A stretch of DNA of 64,000 nucleotides from Macrothele yani. Taxonomy: Eukaryota; Arthropoda; Arachnida; Araneae; Macrothelidae. The DNA lies in contig CM077027.1 of the NCBI GenBank assembly GCA_039090855.1, positions 102,218,424 to 102,282,423 on the forward strand, written 5' to 3'. Each line of letters opens with the position of its first letter. Position 1 is the stretch's first letter. The notes beneath the pieces are model-generated. The model searched no databases and was not told the origin of the DNA. It saw only the letters and a program-made list of their open reading frames with translations. Below, in pieces: positions 56,765 to 64,000 of the stretch. Made by a program: the position numbers and the translations under genes.

Positions 56765-57932
56765 TTTGTCAGTTACGTTAAGGCAAGCGCTGGTGCATTG
56801 TGCACAAGTTTTATATAATGCACCAAAAAATTATCTACATAAGATGTTTATGAGACCGGCTTGTCAAATATGCTGCAAACGGTTCTTTAAAAAATTGCTG
56901 CTTTGTAATTGATAGCCCAGCTAATTCTCAAAAAACATATTTATTGATTTTCTGCGAACAATTTGAGTGAAATATTGAAATACACTCTTTTCTGAACACG
57001 TCGATAATTTCCACAATTAGTGTTCCATGAAACAATCATAAAACAAACAGAGAAATTTAAAGCCGAAAATTAAGAAGCAGCTTTTGGAACGAAATGGCAA
57101 ATGAACCCTCTACTGAGAAAAAATATGGCTTAAAAAACTTTCGAAATGAAAACGTTTGCTTTCTTTTAGACGATGGAGAACGCTCCATTTTACCAGCATT
57201 CTCCCGTTCGCAGTATGCGAGTTGGTGGAGACCGTTAACTACATGGCTGCGAACACACACATACACACACGTCTACACTCAAGAAAAAAGAAAAATTAGA
57301 AAACGAGTGAGAAACGAAAGGTCACCTGACCCTCTGTTTTTAAAAAAGGCAGGCATCGCGGAGCTCATAGAAATACATTTTGCCTATTACACGATCTTCT
57401 TCTATCGCCTTCTCTCGCTTTGAAAATTTGCTTATGGTGTTAGATTGTTTTTTTACCAGTCTTAATGAAGCAAGAGTAATATTTGTAATAAGAAGCTTCC
57501 TGCGCTTTAAGCTTTTTATCGAACATGCTTTCTCAGAAAACGTAGCAACTTTCTTGGCGGGTTTTTTAAATAACTAATTACCATATGGATGCCACTTTTT
57601 GTAATTCAACATGAAAAAGAAAAGGGCAACATTTTCCCACTATTATAGCGTTATAAATACTACATGCCAAATTCATATATTCCACAAATACATGCATTAA
57701 AGATGACAAAACTCTTCAGAATTCGTTGCAAGATATTATTCCTGGCACTTTCCGATCAATATTTTTTAATGAAGGAACGGAAAACTGCGATGTCTTCCCA
57801 TATCTTTTAGATACTGTTCCGCTTGAAAATGAATGAAATGATGCTTATATCTCAGATGCAGGCCCGGCGACAGAGGATGAACTCCTGTGCGTTACAACTC
57901 ATCACTTGCAAGTGATGCAAAATGATGATGTA
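56765..57932. other. Non-coding stretch with an unassigned frame
   Basis: The frame at 57094-57423 starts at an ATG in a fair context but matches nothing I know. ATCACTTGCAAGTGAT (57901-57916) is a perfect palindrome just before the next element. Confidence 0.35.
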
Positions 57933-59148
57933 CAGGGTGAGTCAAAAGTCGCAGGACACCCTTGTATTTCAGAAACAAGAGGGAAAATGAAATATATGAA
58001 TACGCCAGCATAGAATCGGTGATTGGGACCTATCTTTTAAGCTACTTCCAGAACATGACCACCATCTTGAAATTCTCCGTATTGGATCAAGTTTAAATTT
58101 TTCAAATTGTAAGGGAGGTCATGTTGCATATCAAACAAGACCATAATTTTCTCAGAAATTGATTGCTGTAATTAGATTTGATATATGTGTTGTGGTTCAC
58201 AAGTTATCAACACAGAAAGTTGAAATAACCATTGTTTGTTGCAGGTAACTGAAGATGGCATTGATGAAAGAGGAGAGCATTGAGGTGATCCTAATGTCTG
58301 GGGAACGCAGCTGCCGTATCATAGCCGCAGGCTTCAGAAAGACCACCAATTTCACACAGCACTGTCACATACCTGATATCCAAAGTCCGAGAAATTGGGA
58401 CAGTGGACGACAAGCCACGCAGTGGTCAGCCGAAAACTGCCACCGACGAGTTATTTTCAACATGATGGAGCTTCACACCCCTGTTATTTCCAACACGATG
58501 AGGTTTCATCACACTACGGAGCAACTGTTCATCAATGGCTAGATGCTCAATTCCCTGATCATTGGATTGGCCGGAGTGGTCTTTTGGAATGGCCACCCAG
58601 ATCCCCCGTCCTCACACCGCTCAACGTTTATCAGTGGGGTCATCTGAAATCACCTGGTGTATGCTGAGAAAATCCGCGACAGACACCACCTTCAGCAGCG
58701 CGTCCTGGAGGCCTGTAACCGCATTTCACCCGATATTCTCGTACGGGTGCATGACGAGTGGATCAAGCGCCTTCAGCTCTGTGTTCAACAACAGGGACAA
58801 CACATTGAACACATCAAATAGCTGCGCATCACAGGATACTATAGAGGTTGTTACTTCAACTTTCTCTGTTGATAACTTGTGAACGACAACACATGTGTCA
58901 AATCTGATTACGGCAATCAATTTCTGAGAAATTTCTGGTTTTGTTTGATATGCAATATGACCCCTTTACCATTTGGAAAATTTGACCTTGATCCAATATG
59001 GCGTATTTCAAGATGGCGGCCATGTTCCGGAAATAGCCTAAAAGATAGAAAGGCCCCCTCACCAATTCCTTGCTGGGGTATTCTGATATTTCCTTTTCCC
59101 TCCCGTTTCTGAAATACAAGGGTATCCTTCGACTTTTGGCTCACCCTA
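57933..59148 (+). mobile_element. DNA transposon with about 300 bp inverted repeats
   Basis: Starts CAGGGTGAGTCAAAAGTCGC and ends in GACTTTTGGCTCACCCTA, with TA outside both ends. The left arm (57933-58230) and right arm (58850-59148) pair along nearly their full length. One transposase relic lies between. The terminal wording matches the fold-back element at 33491-34203. Confidence 0.92.
58255..58821 (+). pseudogene. Transposase relic with DD41D-like spacing
   Basis: The ATG at 58255 begins the helix-turn-helix part (EESIEVILMSGERSCRIIAAGF). A shifted frame then reads SKVREIGTVDDKPRSGQPKT (about 58389-58450). A large central deletion follows, removing the first catalytic block. The second block appears twice, as YFQHDGASH and YFQHDEVSSHYG, from a short tandem duplication near 58450-58510. 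The third block is PPRSPVLTPLN, with Asn where the last Asp is expected, 41 residues after the previous Asp. The C-terminus RVHDEWIKRLQLCVQQQG ends at 58821. Length compared with intact relatives is about half. Confidence 0.85.
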
Positions 59149-59150
59149 TA

Positions 59151-59216
59151 CATGGTACATTCAGAGGTGCGATTCGAAAAGAAAAAAAAATTAATCGCAC
59201 CACTGAATGTACCATG
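59151..59216. repeat. Hairpin, 24 bp arms with one mismatch
   Basis: CATGGTACATTCAG.. at 59151-59174 pairs with ..CTGAATGTACCATG at 59193-59216. It directly abuts the element ending at 59148. Confidence 0.95.
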
Positions 59217-61689
59217 TAATAATGTTTTCATGTAGTGTGTGTACAAATGTCTCCTTCGCAATATTCGATAGGATTTCGTGATATCCGAACTCATGGATTT
59301 CGTAATACCCGAACTCAAGCAAAAGTTTGGGCACATGATCCAAATCTCCAATTTGTTTTACCACTTCTGAAATTTCATAGGTAAGAGAACATTGCAAGCT
59401 GCTGATATAAAATTTTCCTGAATACATCACTTTACTTTAGAAAATGAAATAATTCTTAAAACTGTCTATAAAAGGAGGTTTGCAGACTCAATCTTTTAAA
59501 TTGCATTCAACAGTTGAAGCTGTCGAAAGTTGCAATTGGAAGGTATTTCAGGAGAAGTGTGCGTAGGACTGTGCATTTCCTGCATTCTCATAATCACAGT
59601 TGCAGATGAGGGAGTGTTCAACAAGCTTGTCATCATTAAAACTATTACATGCGAGAGCATTCTCGAAGAGCGTTTAAATAGCTTGGGGTTGATTTGAATT
59701 GAACACGAAATATTATGCAAAAGTGATTTCACTGACGTTATGTGGGAAGACTTATATTCTGCGCGGTGCGGTGTGTGTAATTAGTGTACGTATTTTAACT
59801 TTCATAAAAAATTAACAAAAGCGATCGAGTAAATAAAATTTGTTTTCCTTTTTTTTTTCGTTAACTGCACCTCTATACCTGTATGGGGAGGAGACTCCCG
59901 CAAAACCATCAGTGTATCCTGTTCCAAAATTTCTACCGCTAGCCCCTGCTCAACAAATTACATTTTTTTGCAAAAAGTGTCCGAAATTATGAGATAAATG
60001 TATAGCAGAATCCGTATACTATAGGATGTAAGACAAAGAGCCTGCATAAAAGTAAGTTACGCGTGACTGCAATTTAACTCATGGTATTTATAATTCAGTC
60101 AGATTTCTGTCTTGGCGGGCGTGGTCCGGAAAGTAAGGTCCGGGTGATAAAATTTTTGACTCAATTTCACGAGCTACAACCACTATTATTAGCATTCGAT
60201 CCATGCGTAAATGTACGTTTATTTTATTAATTACAAATCACGCAAAACAGTTTTGGTACCGAAAAATCTAGGAGGCCGAAAAATCTCAAATTTCTCGCTG
60301 TCTTCGGGAGGAAGAGCATTAAGGCGCACAAAGTAAAAATCGAGTTAAGAACTTATCCCCCAAAGCAGTAGTTTCCTGCTTTCAAATAGGACTTCCTAAA
60401 ATTCTGCACTGGAAGAATGAATCTGCATAGTTCGTCTTGCCAGAAGAGTTATTTCTGGAAAAGCACGTAAAATAAAAAGAACACGCACGCACGCATTACT
60501 TGTTAACATGCAAGTTGCGTTACGTCTCAGAAGCGTTTCCTTAGAATAGAAAAATTGTAAAAACAGTTATTAGTTTTCTTTCACTGGAAGAAGCCTGCTT
60601 TGCAATTATCCTCCCCATTAAGAACTTTCAATAAACACCACAGTTGAGCTTCATCGTAGCATTTGCATCAGCAACACAAATACCACAGCTGGAATTTCTG
60701 AGCGTCCATGATTATCTTCATGATTACAAATCAAACCGAGGGCGCTCCTATCCTTGAAACATGAATTGCGATAAATTTCCGTTTTTCACCTGACTGAAAA
60801 GCCGAAAGGAAGAAACACACATAGCGGATACTAATTACGCGTATTATTCTTTGCAATATTTGCCCGTTCGGACATTTTTACAGCGGCAGTTAAATTCTGC
60901 GCAGAGATTAAAAAGTTAATTTCCAAGACAAAACCCGTTAACTTGTAAGATCTTATGATCTATACCTCTAAATAAAACTTCCTTGTGAGTTTTCAGTTTC
61001 TTATGTAAATTACGTTACTTCTTAAACGTTTTCTCACTGAATGACACATCACTTTCCCGAAAAGCTTTTACATTTTGGCAACGCTGAGAGTGAGTGAGAG
61101 TGACATAAAATGACAATACTGAATGTAGGAAAGACCAAATCTATGAGAAAAAGATTTATGTAGTCCAATTGCGAGTAAAATCGTTCATATTATGTAAGAG
61201 TTAAAACCTGTTTGACATATATATTTGCTAGACTAATGATGTCATTCGATTGGAATCTGTGTGGATACCAGCGAACCGAATTGTATCAGTGGATTACATT
61301 CATCCCCACTGACCTTTCAGTGAATGGAAGAATAAAGACTTTGCAATTGTTACTAAAGTCTTATGCTGAATCTTTTCCCTGGTAGTTAGTAGTTAATATT
61401 TAAGGAGTTTGAATGCATATTCTACAGAGTGTTCTAAAAAATTCAGCTAACAACAGAGTTAATCATTTAAACTACAGCTAATCAAAAGCTAAAACCTTTA
61501 AAAGACTGATTCCAGATAACCCTTACATTATTTGTGTTCCAGAAGGACTCACGTGACGCCTACTGTCTCGGTGGCAATGACGCCAGCTTTAAACGCCGAG
61601 GGAGCGAGAGTCCCCAATCCTGGGATTAAGCGACACTAAACAGATCCCCACAGCTTCCCAAGCTTATGAGAATCTGTTTTGGAGGGAGG
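59217..61689. other. Long non-coding stretch
   Basis: AT-rich. Includes a duplicated phrase (TTTCGTGATATCCGAACTCATGG and its partner, about 59273-59317). No gene or transposon ends were recognised. Confidence 0.4.
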
Positions 61690-61880
61690 AGAGTTTAACG
61701 ACCACCGTGAGCAATTCAATGGGCTATAAGAAATAACCTATCCTTAATTTGGGGTCACTGGTTCCACGGAAGGGCAGGGTCGTAAGAAAAACACATCAGG
61801 ACTCGAACATCAGTACACATCGGGACTCGAATCCGGGTTCACTGGGACGAATGGTCGGAAGCCAGCGCTTAAAAAATTAG
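61690..61880 (-). repeat. SINE family 1, antisense, diverged head
   Basis: TTTAACGACCACCGTGAGCA, CCTTAATTTGGGGTCACTGG and a reversed B box (ACTCGAATCCGGG) are in antisense order. An extra duplicated segment (CATCAGGACTCGAAC then CATCGGGACTCGAAT) lies in the head. Confidence 0.85.
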
Positions 61881-61904
61881 ACCGGCCGGTATATTGTCCT
61901 ATAT

Positions 61905-62434
61905 ACCGGTCGGCTCTCTCCAGATGTGTATACGTCCAGAAACGCTCGTCAGACTAAATCGACTCTCATCCGTAAAGAGAACTCGACCCCATTGCTGATG
62001 TGTCCAGTTTTTGTGTTCCTGGCACCACAGAAACCGCAGTCTCCGATGAGCAGGCGTTAATGGCACACACCGTACTGGTCGTCGTGCAAATAGACCACCT
62101 TTGTGCAGCCTCCTGGCCACGGTGAAACGTGATAACGGACGTCCAGTTGTCTGTTGCATGGGCCTTGCGACTTCTCCCGCTGTCTGCCGTCTGTCTCTTC
62201 TCGCATGTAGGACAATATACCGGTCGTTCGTCGCCGTGGTCGCTCGTGGACGACCACTGCTGAACTCTCGGGCAGCTGTTCGTGTCGTTTGAAATGCTCT
62301 CCAAGCTCGTGAAACGATGCTGTGAGCGATCCCGAACTCCTCGGCCACACTAGTCACACTTCGACCATCTTCAAACTTCCCAATGACGCGACCTCAGGTA
62401 AAGTCATCCAGATGTCTTCTACTGGATTGCCTGT
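61905..62434 (-). pseudogene. N-terminal half of a Tc1-like transposase
   Basis: The start MANRQSSRRHLDDFT is readable near 62442 and followed by a stop (TGA for CGA). VTSVAEEFGIAHSIVSRAW, GRPLSRFTVARRLHKGG, VLFTDESRF and SGRIHIWRE follow before truncation near 61905. Two of three catalytic residues are missing. The join is marked by a small inverted repeat of family F sequence at 61884-61910. Confidence 0.88.
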
Positions 62435-62706
62435 TGGCCATATCACACGGTTCAAGCAACTCGACGTCGTTCAAAAACCGATGTATACCGTGCAATAGCT
62501 TTCACCGAATTGCTGAGCGTACATCGCCCGTGTGCTTTATACCCTTCCGACACTCCCCCCCCTACGTCATGCTGCATATATGCGCATGCCCTACCGTACC
62601 GCACCCTAGTCTATCTCCCGAGTGGTTTTTTCGGTCCGTTCTGCCTGCTCGTTCCGCTGTTATGCTAATTTCCCTTCTTCGTCCTTAATTTTTACACACC
62701 AGTGTA
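61905..62706 (-). mobile_element. Tc1-like element (family F), truncated copy 3
   Basis: The 5' terminal repeat on the right (CTTAATTTTTACACACCAGTG at about 62682-62702, then TACATAG) is intact. The element runs leftward and stops inside the transposase, about 60 bp after the first catalytic block. Confidence 0.9.
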
Positions 62707-62944
62707 CATAGTTCTGTCTTCCCGGACAGACTCGCGCATGACAATTTCTTATTATTTGGACTTCAAACAGACTTGCATTCTATACGGCGGCATTCGGGCC
62801 ACGGCATCTAAATGTGCTAAGGTCGCAAACGAAAGCTATGGCATCAAAAAAAAATCAGACGAGAGAAACTTAAAAACTTAACAGCTGAAACATTGAACTT
62901 TGCGATATTCTTATAAACGCACATGAAATACTAAAAGTACATGC

Positions 62945-63795
62945 ACATTAAAATGGGGAAAAGCTCCAAGAAAGATGAAATTACCATGGTCATTGTACAA
63001 GACGGTGAAGAAATTGAAATTGCACTCGTCCAAGTTTTTCACTACATGCCTCAATAAAGGGAAAGTTCCCTTGGTAATGCTAAAGCGATCCAGCATGAGG
63101 AACTTAAAGATCCGCCAGCTTCCTATCAGTTGTTTACAAAATCTTCACAAAGGTACTGTCACATGATTTGAAGGAAACACTGGACATGGCACAACCAAGA
63201 AAACACGCTGGATTCAGAAATGGCTACAGCCAGCTGTTTCTCTGGCTTTTTGAAAGTTTTCGCCAAATTCAATTTCTTTCGCCAACGTGTTATGATAGTA
63301 CAAAAAGGTAATCGCCAATATTTTCGCCAAAACCTTTTCCTCCATCGCAAAAACGATTATGTTTTCGCAAATTACAAAAACTGCGATCGGCAGGCGCGAC
63401 TGCTGACTACATCATATCCATGTACTGAGAGAACTAATAGAGCGAATGAGTATGAACTCCCATTATCTATGGATGGCTTTTATTGATTGTGTGAAACCAT
63501 CAGAAATTATAATAATATCTTTGAAATCGTGCGGTGATGAACATGTATACGCTAATATTATTAATAGCATCTATGAAAATGCAAAGGTTCGACTTTTCCG
63601 AGGGCACGCACGTATAAAAATTGGAAGGGGAGTGAGACAAGGTGACACCATATCTCCCAAGCTCTTCAACACCACTTTGAAGAATGTCTTTCAATCATTG
63701 AACTGGAAAGACATGGGGATAAAGATTAATGGCGATTATTTAACTCCCCTTCACCTTGCTGATGATAATAGTCACTTTTGCAAGTTCTCTGTGGT
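62945..63795 (+). pseudogene. RTE reverse transcriptase fragment, interrupted by a MITE
   Basis: Matches the RT region 37820-38535 of the full RTE. GKSSKKDEITMVIV opens it. AQPRKHAGFRNGYS is cut by the MITE at 63231, and the sequence resumes HIHVLRELI-like. A deletion turns the FIDYEKAFDSV motif into FIDCVKP, removing part of the first catalytic segment. GVRQGDTISPKLFN is intact and FADD reads LADD. Both ends are truncated. Confidence 0.9.
63231..63405. mobile_element. hAT-type MITE, 175 bp, copy 2, inside the RTE fragment
   Basis: Reverse complement of 54599-54772 through its length (CTTTTTGAAAGTTTTCGCCAA, GTACAAAAAGGTAATCGCCA and ACTGCGATCGGCAG as shared words). The flanks GCTACAGC (63223-63230) and ACTACATC (63406-63413) agree at six of eight bases. 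Confidence 0.9.
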
Positions 63796-64000
63796 GTTTT
63801 GATTAATTCTCACAGAACACTTGAAACCTAACAGACAAAGAACACAAGTTCTACGAAATGAAAATGAAATCACAGTTTCTTGTAGGCAATCACTTTTTAT
63901 TCCAGTTGTTGCATGTACACACTTGTAACAGACGGTAGCACGACACTTAAACTTGCACAACACACAAAACATCAGGTTGAAGACTAACATCAAACGTAGA
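63796..64000. other. End of window, nothing recognised
   Basis: AT-rich sequence after the truncated RTE fragment. Confidence 0.4.

Overview
This is an AT-rich eukaryotic window packed with transposable elements. The mix of Tc1/mariner DNA transposons, an RTE-type LINE, tRNA-derived SINEs, hAT elements and a Helitron remnant fits an arthropod. A chelicerate such as a spider seems likely, but that is inference from overall impression and not proved here. There is no prokaryotic gene organisation, operon or CRISPR array. Many apparent reading frames are shadows or start at non-ATG codons.

The only convincing host gene is on the minus strand. Two spliced exons (12628-12751, then 9539-9646) encode the end of a matrix metalloproteinase prodomain, including the cysteine-switch motif PRCGVRD and a furin-type RRKR site. 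Both exons have consensus splice sites and the frames join exactly. The signal-peptide exon and the catalytic exons were not found, so they probably lie outside the window or beyond very long introns. Much of the window may be intron of this gene.

Layout. 1-9 kb: a decayed Tc1, a mariner (2396-3697), a near-complete Tc1 (4482-6025), and an older Tc1 (about 6024-8690) split by a younger DD36E element (6123-7346), with SINEs between. 9-13 kb: the metalloproteinase exons. 12.9-17.4 kb: an old Tc1 split by a younger Tc1 and by a palindromic MITE, then a Tc1 with a four-fold tandem duplication of its catalytic segment. 17.8-24.4 kb: an element with GGCCGT-type ends, a 2 kb non-coding hAT element with a perfect 8 bp target duplication, and a second long copy of the 13.2 kb Tc1. 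24.9-33.4 kb: an RTE fragment, a pogo-like MITE, SINEs, and a satellite block of about 150 bp monomers in a three-monomer higher-order repeat. 33.5-41.4 kb: a fold-back element, an almost full-length RTE retrotransposon set in TA repeats, a deleted Helitron, and a hAT element carrying a nested second copy of the 17.9 kb element. 43.8-49 kb: SINEs, a 7 x 41 bp minisatellite, near-perfect palindromes, a palindromic MITE and a hAT relic. 52.6-59.2 kb: hAT MITEs, an inverted SINE pair, a decayed DUF4817-type mariner relative and an element with about 300 bp inverted repeats and DD41D-like spacing. 61.7-63.8 kb: a SINE, a truncated Tc1, and an RTE fragment interrupted by a hAT MITE.

Nothing here amounts to a new multi-gene system. 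The best material is the metalloproteinase gene fragment, the higher-order satellite, the readable nesting order of the transposons, and a series of near-perfect short palindromes.
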